A stretch of 13,227 nucleotides of DNA from a bacterium (GCA_027296045.1 JAPUJS010000636.1:1-13227), one strand, 5' to 3'. Numbered from the stretch's first letter, positions 1 through 7,212 are shown. The notes: a model not told the origin generated them from the letters alone. Numbers and translations: made by a program.

Positions 1-1784
1 ATGTCGGGGTGGCCGTCGTCGGGAAACATAACGACCGGTCGGCCCCAGCCGTCGAACATGCCACCGTGAGTGATATGGGGCGAGTGTACGAAGTACTCCA
101 CGCCGGTGCCGGTCCAGTTGATGGGCAGGCACATGGAACCAAAGGGATTGGGTTCGCAAGAATGGTAGATGTCCCCGTGGGCGTCGTAGAAGTGGAGGAT
201 GCCCTGATTGCCCCAGAAGTTGATGGAGACGACCTCCAGTCCGGGGAGATCGGGACGCAGATTGGCGATGGCGGGATTCTGGCCGTGGCCAATCCAGTGG
301 TGTTTCAGCACATTGCCTTGCAGGTCGGCGAAGAAGATGCCGGAATCGCTGCCGGCGTAGAGGATTTTGGGGACCGAATCTTCAGATTCCTGGAAGTTGG
401 CAATGGCGATCCCGTCGACATGGTCTTCGATGTTATTTTCCAGGTTCCAAAGCAAACTGCCGTCGTGGTCGAACATCGCGTGGCCCATTGCGAGTTCGTC
501 GTGGCCGTCATTGTCGATGTCAAAGGCAAAGGGATAGTGGCCGGTGCGGATCTCGTGTTCCCACTGGAGTTCCAGCTTGTCGTTGAGAATCCAGAAGTTC
601 CAGTAGCGGTCTTTGATGAGCAGGTCTCCGGCACGGCCGAGGCCGCGCAGATCGCAGAAGAAGAGGCAATCGCCCAGGATCTGTGGAAATTTGTCTGCGG
701 GCGGTTTGCTTTTCGGGGTCGGCGCTTTGTATTTGAACTGACCGGTAGCACCGTCTGCCACGATGATTTCAAAGTTCTGGCAGTAAATGACTTCGTTTTT
801 GCCGTCACCGTCGATGTCGTGGATCTGGAAGCCCACGTCGTTGGTGAGGGGATATTTTTCGGGGTCGGGCGTTCCGATTTGCCAGAGGATATCGCCATCG
901 AAGGTCATTGCGGTGAGGCAAGAGAGTTCCGAATAGGCGTCCCGGGGGCCGTGGTGGTGCATCTGTCCGATCAGGACATCGTTTTTGCCGTTGCCGGTAA
1001 GATCACCAAAGCGCAGGTTGCGGCCTACCCCGAAGCCTTCGGTGCTGATTTTTTTCCAAAGGACGGGTTTGGGGTTTTGGGCGCGGAGGTCCTCCAGTTC
1101 GCGTTTCTTTTTGGACCGAAGGGTGTTGACCTGTCCGATGGATTCTGCATCGGCAGTGACCTGGACGGTGTGGTAGACGGTGGGCACGTCTGATTGAAGA
1201 CCGATTTTGCCAGTGGGATAAGTGGTGTCTTCGGCTTCGAGGGTTGCAAGCCCTTCGATTTCTGCCCGAATATGGGGACCGTCCACCGTTATTTGGGCGG
1301 TATAGGTCTCGCCGGGAGACCTATTGCAGGATTGCTGTGCCAGGATTTTTTCATAGGGCTGGCGATAGGCCGTGCCGTGGTGAACCATTTTGAGAATCAG
1401 GTCGGGGCCGTTGAAACCGAAGAAATAGTTGCATCGGCTGTTCTGATAGCGAAATAGAACGCCACAACAGGCGCGTTGCTCCTGTGGGGTGAAGGTGACA
1501 CGGAGGGTGTAGTTTTCCCAGTATGTCTCTCCGGCAATCACAGTAGGATGGGTGTCGATGCGTTTGTTCTGAAAGGTTTGCGCCATTGCGTGATGGCCGT
1601 TTTCCTTTTGGATATGCCAGGCTTCTCCTGCGCCCTCCCGTCCGGAGCCGAAGCAAGCGACCGTCCAATTGCCTCTGGGCGCAGCTTCGGGAAGGTAGTG
1701 GTATTCGGTGTGCGCACCTACAGGGGCGGAGAACATACCGGGTTCGAGGCTGTCGAACTCGTCTTCGAGCAGAAGTTGTGCCAT
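1..1784 (-). CDS. Rhamnogalacturonan-lyase-like beta-propeller protein with N-terminal LamG/DUF1080-like domain (partial, 3' end outside window)
   Basis: The frame is open from an ATG at 1784 to the left edge (594 codons, no stop). It is preceded by an AAAAGGAA ribosome site just upstream. Residues about 85-210 resemble the LamG/DUF1080 concanavalin-like fold, ending in a typical GKIGLQSD strand. From about 240 there are FG-GAP/VCBS-type calcium loops: DLTGNGKND at 261, DIDGDGKNE at 323 and DIDNDGHDE at 422. The later part (GLEVVSINFWGNQGILHFYD near 515-534, and GMFDGWGRPVV near 575-585) has the character of family-11-type rhamnogalacturonan lyases. The likely role is cleavage or binding of an acidic plant or algal polysaccharide; catalysis is inferred from family resemblance, not from a confirmed active site. 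There is no signal peptide (it starts MAQLLLEDEFD), which is odd for such a protein. It is divergent from a sugar-acid dehydratase gene. The coding frame is certain; the exact function is moderately sure. Confidence 0.8.
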   Translation of the reverse strand, partial: MAQLLLEDEFDSLEPGMFSAPVGAHTEYHYLPEAAPRGNWTVACFGSGREGAGEAWHIQKENGHHAMAQTFQNKRIDTHPTVIAGETYWENYTLRVTFTPQEQRACCGVLFRYQNSRCNYFFGFNGPDLILKMVHHGTAYRQPYEKILAQQSCNRSPGETYTAQITVDGPHIRAEIEGLATLEAEDTTYPTGKIGLQSDVPTVYHTVQVTADAESIGQVNTLRSKKKRELEDLRAQNPKPVLWKKISTEGFGVGRNLRFGDLTGNGKNDVLIGQMHHHGPRDAYSELSCLTAMTFDGDILWQIGTPDPEKYPLTNDVGFQIHDIDGDGKNEVIYCQNFEIIVADGATGQFKYKAPTPKSKPPADKFPQILGDCLFFCDLRGLGRAGDLLIKDRYWNFWILNDKLELQWEHEIRTGHYPFAFDIDNDGHDELAMGHAMFDHDGSLLWNLENNIEDHVDGIAIANFQESEDSVPKILYAGSDSGIFFADLQGNVLKHHWIGHGQNPAIANLRPDLPGLEVVSINFWGNQGILHFYDAHGDIYHSCEPNPFGSMCLPINWTGTGVEYFVHSPHITHGGMFDGWGRPVVMFPDDGHPD

Positions 1785-1812
1785 GGGTTTCCTTTTAGCT
1801 TTCAGAAAATGG

Positions 1813-1840
1813 TTGATCTGTTTTGGATTTGACTTAAACT
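1813..1840 (+). promoter_or_regulatory. Candidate promoter for the sugar-acid dehydratase gene in a 99-bp divergent intergenic region
   Basis: TTGATC at 1813-1818 and TAAACT at 1835-1840 are separated by 16 bases, each 4/6 to the sigma70 consensus. They would give a leader of about 37 bases before the ATG at 1884. The whole 1785-1883 gap must carry promoters for two divergent genes. I could not find a convincing one for the minus-strand gene. Confidence 0.3.
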
Positions 1841-1883
1841 GAGGGCCGGATTCGCATTTTACATCTTAACAGGAGTTCATGCA

Positions 1884-3065
1884 ATGAAAATAACCAAAGT
1901 GACGCCCTGGCTGGTCAGCTCTCAACGGCCCTATCTGGATACGGCGGGAGAGGAACCCGGACAGGAGCGTGAGTATGTTTTTGTGCAGGTCGAAACGGAT
2001 GATGGACTCACAGGTTGGGGCGAGATTACCGGAACACGCCCATGGGCAAATCGGGCGGTGTGCGCTATTCTTGAACAGGTGGATGATTTAATCAAAGGGG
2101 ACGATCCTAAGCGGATTGAGACCATCTGGAACAAGGTTTTTCGGGCATTTACGTATATGGGCACCCGGGGTGCGACCTCGAATGTGGTGAGTGCCATCGA
2201 TATCGCGCTGTGGGATATCCGTGCCAAGCAGCTGGGTGTGCCCATTTATGAGTTATTTGGGGGGCCGGTTCGAGATTCTATTGCGCTTTATACCCATCCA
2301 GGAGGCGGAAAAGACCCCGAGGCGGTAGCCGCCCATTGCAAGGCCATTGTAGAGACCGGACATACGGCGTTGAAGACCGATCCGTTTCCCTTTCAGGCGG
2401 ATGAGGAAAACGGGTATTTAAGCGGGCAGATATCGGTCGAGGGCGAGGAGCAGGGTGTAGCAGTGATTGCTGCTGTTCGGGAGGCCGTGGGGCCCGATGT
2501 GGGAATTTTGATCGATGCCCACGGCAGATGGGATGTTGCCACGGCCATCCGGCTGGCCAATCGGTTAGCGCCTTACAAGATTGGCTGGTTCGAAGAGCCC
2601 GTGCCTGTCGAGAGCTACAACGCACTCCGTCATGTGCGGGAACATATCGGTGTGCCGATCTGTGTGGGCGAACGGCTGCACACCAGGTATGAATTTGTGC
2701 CGATATTGGAGGATGAACTGGCCGATTATATTATGCCGGATGTGACGTGGTGTGGGGGTATTTCCGAGATCAAGAAGATTGCCACGATGGCCGAGGCCTA
2801 TTACGTGCCCATCTCACCCCACGACGCGAGTGGACCCATTAACGTTTTGGCCGGGGCACATGTGATGATGACAGTACCGAATTTTTATAAGCTGGAGACT
2901 TCACGAGCAAAGTTGAATGGCTACGATGTGCTGATGGATCATCCGCTGGATGTGCGGGACGGTCATCTGCATCTTTCGGACCGCCCGGGGCTTGGCATAG
3001 AGTTAAATATCGAGTATTTACGCGAAAAGGCGATTGCACCTTTCAACGGGTCATCCAACGCTTAA
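1884..3065 (+). CDS. Enolase-superfamily sugar-acid dehydratase (mandelate racemase/galactonate dehydratase-like)
   Basis: This 393-aa protein has the two-domain mandelate racemase/muconate lactonizing enzyme layout: a capping N-terminal domain (about 1-125) and a C-terminal barrel (about 140-375). Visible metal ligands are D211 (in LIDAHGRW), E237 (WFEEP) and E263 (GERLH). Candidate acid/base residues are K164 (LKTD), H213, the dyad partner D286 (MPDVTW) and H313 (SPHDASGP). E338 falls where galactonate-type dehydratases carry a conserved Glu. The expected chemistry is Mg-dependent dehydration of an aldonic or uronic acid to a 2-keto-3-deoxy acid in the cytoplasm. The H213 plus H313 arrangement is like D-galactonate dehydratase, but the substrate cannot be fixed from sequence. 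An AGGAG ribosome site at 1871-1875 decides the start. It is divergent from the lyase-like gene, suggesting shared control and consecutive steps of pectin-type sugar use. Confidence 0.9.
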   Translation: MKITKVTPWLVSSQRPYLDTAGEEPGQEREYVFVQVETDDGLTGWGEITGTRPWANRAVCAILEQVDDLIKGDDPKRIETIWNKVFRAFTYMGTRGATSNVVSAIDIALWDIRAKQLGVPIYELFGGPVRDSIALYTHPGGGKDPEAVAAHCKAIVETGHTALKTDPFPFQADEENGYLSGQISVEGEEQGVAVIAAVREAVGPDVGILIDAHGRWDVATAIRLANRLAPYKIGWFEEPVPVESYNALRHVREHIGVPICVGERLHTRYEFVPILEDELADYIMPDVTWCGGISEIKKIATMAEAYYVPISPHDASGPINVLAGAHVMMTVPNFYKLETSRAKLNGYDVLMDHPLDVRDGHLHLSDRPGLGIELNIEYLREKAIAPFNGSSNA

Positions 3066-3109
3066 TTTGCTGATATTTTGATGGAAGGGGTTGGGAGGAT
3101 TGGTTTGGT

Positions 3110-4267
3110 TTAGTAGAATTTTTGGACAAGATCTAAAAATTCTTTCCAGCCCTGGATTTCTACATGGGGTTCGGGGCCATCGCAAGGGGCTTGTTGGCGG
3201 TTATACCAAATGGCTGCCATTCCTGCATTGTGGGCAGCGGCCATGTCATATTGCGGTGAATTTCCAATGTACCAGAGGTCGTGGGCTTCAAAACCCAATT
3301 TGAGGGCAGCCGTGTCGAGGATCAGGGGGTGGGGTTTTCGAACCCAGTAGTCGGCGCTGGACATGAGAAACTGAAAATGGGCTTCCAGTCCGTGGTTGGC
3401 CAGCTCCCAGAGAAGGGTTTTGCTGCAGAAGGCGGCGTTGCTGACAATGCCCAGGGGGACCTCCAGCCTGGTGAGTGCCTCGAGGGTTTCTTTCACATCC
3501 GGTTCCAGGCTCCAGGACATCGACGCTTGCCAGAAGAGCAATTCAACTTCCTCTTCGCTTCTATCGAATTTGAAGCCGAGGGGTTCATAGATGTGGCGCT
3601 GAACAGTGTGTGGATGAAATTCGACCTGGGCGGCTTCCCGCCGGGGAATCAGGTCTTTGTTGATTCGTTCGATCCGTTGGTCGATATCCTGAACCGAGTA
3701 TCCTTTGGTGTTTTCTGCAATTTCGAGGATGGCGGCTGTGCCGGCTTTCGGGTCGAATCCGTTGTAGGTTAGAAGGGTGTCTCCCAGATCAAACAGGAGG
3801 CCCAGGGGTTTTTTGAGGTCGCTGAGAACCGGTTTGGGTTGTTCGGTGGGGGCTTCTTCAGTTTCCATTGCCGTTAGCATGGTGGTGCGCAATTCTGCTT
3901 CCAGTTCCAGGTCTTCCCGAACTTCGTGTTTCAAGAAGGCTCGCTCGATGATGTCCTGGAGTTCTTCTTCTAAGGAGGGGATTTCTTTGAGCAGGGTGTC
4001 GGTAAAGATACTGATACAGTGCTCACAGATACGGTGCGGGAGTGGGAGAGAGCGGTTGACAAAGTGACGGTAGCCCTCGGAAGGGCGACGGCCGCAAGCG
4101 TCGCACCGCTGGGGGGTGGAGGTGATCGACCAACCGGGAACATGTTGGCCTTCCAGAAGGTTGAGGCAAGAACGTATGCAGTCGGAGCAGATGTTGACCT
4201 CGGGGCCGAAGAGGATTTTTTCGACCTGGCCCGAGGGGGTTCCGCAGAAGGAACAACTGGTGTTCAT
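3110..4267 (-). CDS. ClpX-type zinc-binding domain fused to a HAD-superfamily hydrolase domain
   Basis: This 385-aa protein starts with a C4 zinc module, C5-x2-C8-x18-C27-x2-C30, with the same spacing and much of the sequence flavour (CSFCG...GPEVNICSDC) of the N-terminal domain of the ClpX unfoldase. A second C4 set follows: C55-x2-C58-x22-C81-x2-C84. Residues about 95-150 form an acidic, helix-rich linker. No AAA+ Walker motifs follow. Instead there is a HAD domain (about 153-385): motif I FDLGDTL with nucleophile D160, motif II S276-N277, motif III K311 (RKPHP) and a motif IV region GNSPQYD (335-341). Motif I has Gly at the usual +2 acid/base Asp, and motif IV has Asn336 where Asp is common, so phosphatase activity may be altered. 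The ATG at 4267 has a GGAGGG site upstream. It is a lone gene, convergent with its neighbour over 44 bp with no obvious terminator. The function is unknown; the domain assignments are firm. Confidence 0.88.
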   Translation of the reverse strand: MNTSCSFCGTPSGQVEKILFGPEVNICSDCIRSCLNLLEGQHVPGWSITSTPQRCDACGRRPSEGYRHFVNRSLPLPHRICEHCISIFTDTLLKEIPSLEEELQDIIERAFLKHEVREDLELEAELRTTMLTAMETEEAPTEQPKPVLSDLKKPLGLLFDLGDTLLTYNGFDPKAGTAAILEIAENTKGYSVQDIDQRIERINKDLIPRREAAQVEFHPHTVQRHIYEPLGFKFDRSEEEVELLFWQASMSWSLEPDVKETLEALTRLEVPLGIVSNAAFCSKTLLWELANHGLEAHFQFLMSSADYWVRKPHPLILDTAALKLGFEAHDLWYIGNSPQYDMAAAHNAGMAAIWYNRQQAPCDGPEPHVEIQGWKEFLDLVQKFY

Positions 4268-4524
4268 GGGGTGCCCTCCGTATTTCTTCGTATTCGTTGC
4301 ACGAACCTATCCCGTCCTTTTTTGATTTCCACCCGGTTTTGTGATCCTGCTTCAACACTCCACACCCTGGCCTTCGCCTCCATAGATGGCCAGTCGTTCT
4401 GGGAGGGATGATTGGGAAACCATGAGAAAAGTAGGGAAAAACCCTGATTCTGGCAACGATCCATTTTAGGCCAGGAATTTCAGGTGGATCTGGCGGTTGA
4501 TGGGTAAGGTGTGCATCGCAAGTC

Positions 4525-4569
4525 TCCCGTTGAACGGGAATTAATGTATTGCATGTTCGATGTCAACGG
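4525..4569. promoter_or_regulatory. Candidate operator: 15-bp palindrome plus a separate matching half-site
   Basis: TCCCGTTGAACGGGA at 4525-4539 is a perfect inverted repeat around a central G. The half-site CCGTTGA (4527-4533) recurs in inverted form as TCAACGG at 4563-4569, 36 bases further on. That second copy lies between the putative -35 and -10 elements of the alcohol dehydrogenase promoter, touching the -10. This arrangement is what one expects of a repressor with two binding sites; the regulator is not in the window. Confidence 0.45.
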
Positions 4570-4575
4570 TATTAT
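4549..4575 (+). promoter_or_regulatory. Weak candidate promoter for the alcohol dehydrogenase gene
   Basis: TTGCAT at 4549-4554 and TATTAT at 4570-4575 (5/6 to the -10 consensus) are 15 bases apart, shorter than ideal. The -35 match is poor. The leader would be about 55 bases. It is supported mainly by its position and by the inverted half-site between the two elements. Confidence 0.25.
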
Positions 4576-4635
4576 TTTTCAGGGCGTTCGTTTTCGCAAA
4601 TCGAGAACCTTCAACCCCTTTCAGGGAGATTTTCT

Positions 4636-5727
4636 ATGCAAGCGTCGATATTGTTTGAAACGGGTCGGCCGCAGGAAGTGGTCGATGTGGATTTGGAGGG
4701 TCCGAAAGAGGACGAGGTGGTGGTGCGGATGGTCGCCAGCGGGGTGTGCCACAGTTGTTTGCACACGGCCGACGGGAGCTGGAAGGGAACTCCGCTGCCC
4801 ATGGTACTGGGCGATGAGGGGGCGGGAGTCGTAGAGGAGATCGGGCCGGGTGTGCGGGGGCTGAGGCCGGGCGATCATGTGATTTTATCCTGGGCGCCGG
4901 CCTGCGGGCAGTGCCATTACTGCGCCACAGGGCGGTCGCAGTTGTGCGAGCACAAGGTGCCCAAACGGGGGGCGCTTTTTGACGGCACGACCCGGATGAC
5001 GTTGGACGGGAAGCCGGTCTACCACTACGGTCATGTTGCGTCCTACGCGTCTTATTCGGTGGTGCCGGCCTCGTGCGCGGTCCCAATCCGAAACGATATG
5101 CCTCTGGAGCAGGCGGCCCTGATCGGGTGTTCGGTGATGACGGGGGTGGGTGCGGTGATGAATACGGCGCAGGTGCCGCCGGGGGCGAGCATGGCCGTGT
5201 TTGGCACCGGAGGTATTGGTCTAAACGCCATCCAGGGGGGCAGCCTGGTTGCGGCCAATCCGATTATTGCCGTGGATATCGATGCCAGAAAGCTGGACTA
5301 TGCCGTCTCGCTGGGGGCCACCCACGGGGTAGACGCTTCAAAAGATGACCCGGTGGAAGCCATCAAGGATTTGACGGGGCGAGGCGCAGATTATTCCTTT
5401 ATTGCGGTGGGGGTGGCCGATGTGATCAAACAGGCCTGGGAATGCCTGGCACCCGGGGGCACATGCGTGATGATCGGACTGCCGCCTACAGGGTCGACGG
5501 TGACGTTCGATACGGGCAGCCTGCAGGCCGATGAGAAGGTGTTTCGAGGGTGCAAATACGGCAGTGCGCGGATTCGGGATGATTTCCCCCGGATGGTCGA
5601 ACTGTATCTGGCCGGGAAGCTGAGAATCGACGAGCTGATTACCAAAAAGTATTCTCTGGAACAGGCAAACGAGGCATTTGAGGATCTGGCGGCTGGGGTG
5701 AATGCCCGGGGCTTGATTGTGTTTTAG
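4636..5727 (+). CDS. Zinc-dependent alcohol dehydrogenase (MDR superfamily, class III-like)
   Basis: This 363-aa cytoplasmic oxidoreductase is expected to oxidise an alcohol or reduce an aldehyde with NAD(H). The catalytic zinc set is C38 (SGVCHS), position 60-61 (LGDEGAG) and C165 (IGCSVMTG). The structural zinc lobe is complete with C90, C93, C96 and C104. The Rossmann loop is GTGGIG at 190-195, with D214 after strand 2 favouring NAD. The usual His of the GHE motif is Asp (D60), so zinc may be held by Asp/Glu, or the gene belongs to a GDE-variant subfamily. I chose the ATG at 4636 because GGGAG lies 7 bases upstream and the protein then begins at the first family strand. An in-frame ATG at 4549 would add 29 residues unlike the family and has no ribosome site. 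The substrate is unknown. It is followed after 54 bp by the peptidase gene, possibly co-transcribed. Confidence 0.9.
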   Translation: MQASILFETGRPQEVVDVDLEGPKEDEVVVRMVASGVCHSCLHTADGSWKGTPLPMVLGDEGAGVVEEIGPGVRGLRPGDHVILSWAPACGQCHYCATGRSQLCEHKVPKRGALFDGTTRMTLDGKPVYHYGHVASYASYSVVPASCAVPIRNDMPLEQAALIGCSVMTGVGAVMNTAQVPPGASMAVFGTGGIGLNAIQGGSLVAANPIIAVDIDARKLDYAVSLGATHGVDASKDDPVEAIKDLTGRGADYSFIAVGVADVIKQAWECLAPGGTCVMIGLPPTGSTVTFDTGSLQADEKVFRGCKYGSARIRDDFPRMVELYLAGKLRIDELITKKYSLEQANEAFEDLAAGVNARGLIVF

Positions 5728-5746
5728 GCTGTTTCGAGCCTCAAAG

Positions 5747-5762
5747 GGCGAAGGACTTCGCC
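5747..5762 (+). other. Small perfect hairpin between the dehydrogenase and peptidase genes
   Basis: GGCGAA-GGAC-TTCGCC forms a 6-bp stem with a 4-base loop, 19 bases after the dehydrogenase stop. No T-run follows, so it is not a classical intrinsic terminator. It could stabilise the upstream message or tune read-through into the peptidase gene. Confidence 0.4.
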
Positions 5763-5781
5763 GCTACAACGAGGGTGTACC

Positions 5782-6399
5782 ATGAAAATTCTGGTGACTG
5801 GATTTGAGCCCTGGAACAAGTGGGACCGAAATCCTTCCGGTGAAATTGCAGAGGCGCTTGCAGGCGAACGGATGGACGGGGTAGAGGTTGTTTCAACCGT
5901 ACTGCCGGTGGTCCACGGAGAAGATATTGCGCAGGTTGTGCCTCTGATTCAAACGCACCAACCCATCGCCGTGGTTTCTCTGGGCTTGCACGGCCGGGCT
6001 TCTCGAATCCATGTGGAGCGGGTGGCGATCAATTTCAAAGTAGTGGATGGCGAAGATTTGCCCATCGTGGCGGACGGACCGGCGGCCTATTTTGCAACCT
6101 TGCCGACCAGGGAGATGAGGGATGCCATGAATGGGGTGGGTGTGCCTGCGCAGTTGACGTATTCGGCAGGTACCTTTCTTTGCAACCACGTGATGTATTC
6201 CGTGTTGCATTATTTGGCGGAACAGGGGTTGGATATTCCGGCAGGGTTTCTGCATCTTCCGCCCCTGCCGGAGCACGTTGCAGCGGGTCTTTGTGGTGGA
6301 GCAAGCATGGCATTGGCATATACGAAAAAGGGAGTTGTGGCCGGGTTGGAGGCGGTTGTAAAAAATGGGAAGGAACGTTTCGGGGTTGAAATCGTCTAA
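5782..6399 (+). CDS. pcp: Pyroglutamyl-peptidase I (peptidase family C15)
   Basis: This 205-aa cytoplasmic cysteine peptidase removes N-terminal pyroglutamate from peptides. The start MKILVTGFEPW and the NPSGE motif (17-21) are typical. The catalytic triad is visible: E79 in RIHVERVAINF, C134 in SAGTFLCNHVMYS, and H158 in GFLHLPPLPE. Length and order match the family, which is usually around 205-215 residues. GAGGG lies 6 bases before the ATG. It follows the alcohol dehydrogenase by 54 bp, but no functional link between the two is evident. Its last codons contain the promoter of the next gene. Confidence 0.93.
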   Translation: MKILVTGFEPWNKWDRNPSGEIAEALAGERMDGVEVVSTVLPVVHGEDIAQVVPLIQTHQPIAVVSLGLHGRASRIHVERVAINFKVVDGEDLPIVADGPAAYFATLPTREMRDAMNGVGVPAQLTYSAGTFLCNHVMYSVLHYLAEQGLDIPAGFLHLPPLPEHVAAGLCGGASMALAYTKKGVVAGLEAVVKNGKERFGVEIV

Positions 6400-6414
6400 A
6401 AATTGAGGTATACT
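6386..6414 (+). promoter_or_regulatory. Sigma70-type promoter for the outer-membrane barrel gene
   Basis: TTGAAA at 6386-6391 and TATACT at 6409-6414 are separated by exactly 17 bases, the best promoter match in the window. The -35 lies inside the last codons of the peptidase gene. Transcription would start near 6421, leaving a leader of about 60 bases before the ATG at 6484. Confidence 0.65.
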
Positions 6415-6483
6415 ATAAGATAGCCGGGCTTCCACTTTTTGCAAGTAGATGATTTTACTTACTTTTTTCAGGAGGTCATTCCG

Positions 6484-7098
6484 ATGAAACGATGGCTGGT
6501 GGTTTTTTTGTTGGCAGTTGCCGTTCCGATTCAAGCAGATATTATATATGATGAAGAGCCCGACGAGGATCTGGCACCTCGGATGGGCCCCATCCATGCA
6601 GGGCAACTGGAAATCAATCCGATTTTGTCGATGCGCATCAATGGCAGTGAGATTTTCTATCGGGCCGGGGTTTCGGTGTCCTATGCGCTCAACCGATACC
6701 ATCAAATTGGCGGCTCGTTTGTGGCGGGCAATCGGGAGCTGGATCGCAGGGCCCGGCGGAATTTCCCGGATGTGCTGGCCGAAAACCAGCCCCGGAATAT
6801 TCGAGGTGCCACGCTGACGCTGGATGAAGGAATTGGGTCTTCGGTTTCGGGATTTTATCGTTTGAATCTCCCCATTCAGATTCAAAAACGGACCTACCCG
6901 TTTGCCGAAGTATTTGCCGCCCGAGACTTTTTGGTCTGGGGCGATGTGAGTGAGGCAGGAGGCAGCGTCGGGGTGCGAAAGATTGTTTCGAGGCGCACGG
7001 CCTTTACCACACAATATGGCTATACGGTGCTGTTCTACAACGGCCAGCGTTTGGGGCGTCATATTATAACGGCAGGGGTGTCGATGTTTTTCCGGTAG
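6484..7098 (+). CDS. Small outer-membrane beta-barrel protein, unknown family
   Basis: This 204-aa protein has a clear signal peptide, MKRWLVVFLLAVAVPIQA, likely cut before D19. The mature part starts acidic (DIIYDEEPDEDL) and then alternates polar and hydrophobic residues. About eight amphipathic strands can be read, including LEINPILSMRI, FYRAGVSVSYAL, HQIGGSFVAG, SGFYRLNLP, YPFAEVFAARDF, GGSVGVRKIV, FTTQYGYTVLF and HIITAGVSMFF. It ends near an aromatic residue (FFR), close to the usual C-terminal Phe signal for barrel assembly. Size and strand count suggest an OmpA/OmpW-like 8-stranded barrel. The role could be adhesion, permeability or structure and cannot be settled. A strong GGAGG at 6471-6475 fixes the start. 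It has its own promoter and terminator, so it is monocistronic. Confidence 0.82.
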   Translation: MKRWLVVFLLAVAVPIQADIIYDEEPDEDLAPRMGPIHAGQLEINPILSMRINGSEIFYRAGVSVSYALNRYHQIGGSFVAGNRELDRRARRNFPDVLAENQPRNIRGATLTLDEGIGSSVSGFYRLNLPIQIQKRTYPFAEVFAARDFLVWGDVSEAGGSVGVRKIVSRRTAFTTQYGYTVLFYNGQRLGRHIITAGVSMFFR

Positions 7099-7123
7099 AT
7101 CCTGTTTTCAGGTGTGTATACAG

Positions 7124-7165
7124 ATCCCGGCTTCCATACAGTGAAGCCGGGATTTTTTTGTTTTT
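7124..7165 (+). terminator. Strong intrinsic terminator after the barrel gene
   Basis: A perfect 11-bp stem, ATCCCGGCTTC (7124-7134) with GAAGCCGGGAT (7143-7153), closes an 8-base loop and runs into seven T, one G and five T (7153-7165). It ends the barrel transcript 25 bases after its stop and isolates the following operon. Confidence 0.95.
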
Positions 7166-7183
7166 AAAGGGGTCGGAAGATGG

Positions 7184-7212
7184 TTGTTCGGGAATGGGGA
7201 TTTGCATATATT
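7184..7212 (+). promoter_or_regulatory. Candidate promoter of the heparinase-led operon
   Basis: TTGTTC at 7184-7189 and TATATT at 7207-7212 (5/6 to the -10 consensus) are 17 bases apart, just after the terminator and 57 bases before the ATG at 7269. The -35 is weak (3/6), so an activator may be needed. Confidence 0.45.

Larger units (their letters stand above)
4268..4635. other. 368-bp divergent intergenic region
   Basis: This stretch separates the ClpX-ZBD/HAD gene (minus) from the alcohol dehydrogenase gene (plus) and holds no convincing gene. Seen in it: a weak minus-strand promoter candidate (TTGCCA, complement of 4451-4456, 17-base spacer, TACTTT, complement of 4428-4433); a 6-bp stem CTGGCC/GGCCAG at 4367-4372 and 4388-4393; and the palindrome and promoter candidate listed separately. 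Short open frames here lack ribosome sites and family resemblance. Confidence 0.5.

Noticed and set aside
9..1193. Long plus-strand open frame of 394 codons
   Set aside because: It is antisense to the lyase-like gene. The minus-strand frame has calcium-loop motifs, domain structure and a ribosome site; the plus frame has none.
4264..4464. 66-codon minus-strand frame upstream of the fusion gene
   Set aside because: No ribosome site, no family resemblance, and it overlaps the true start of the fusion gene.
4549..4635. Upstream ATG extension of the alcohol dehydrogenase
   Set aside because: The extra 29 residues do not resemble the family, there is no ribosome site, and the region holds the likely promoter. 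ATG 4636 has a good site.
5747..5762. Possible intrinsic terminator after the dehydrogenase
   Set aside because: The hairpin has no following T-run, so it is listed only as a hairpin.
5893..7062. Minus-strand open frame of 389 codons
   Set aside because: It is antisense to the peptidase and barrel genes, both of which have clear family features, catalytic residues or signal peptide and good ribosome sites.
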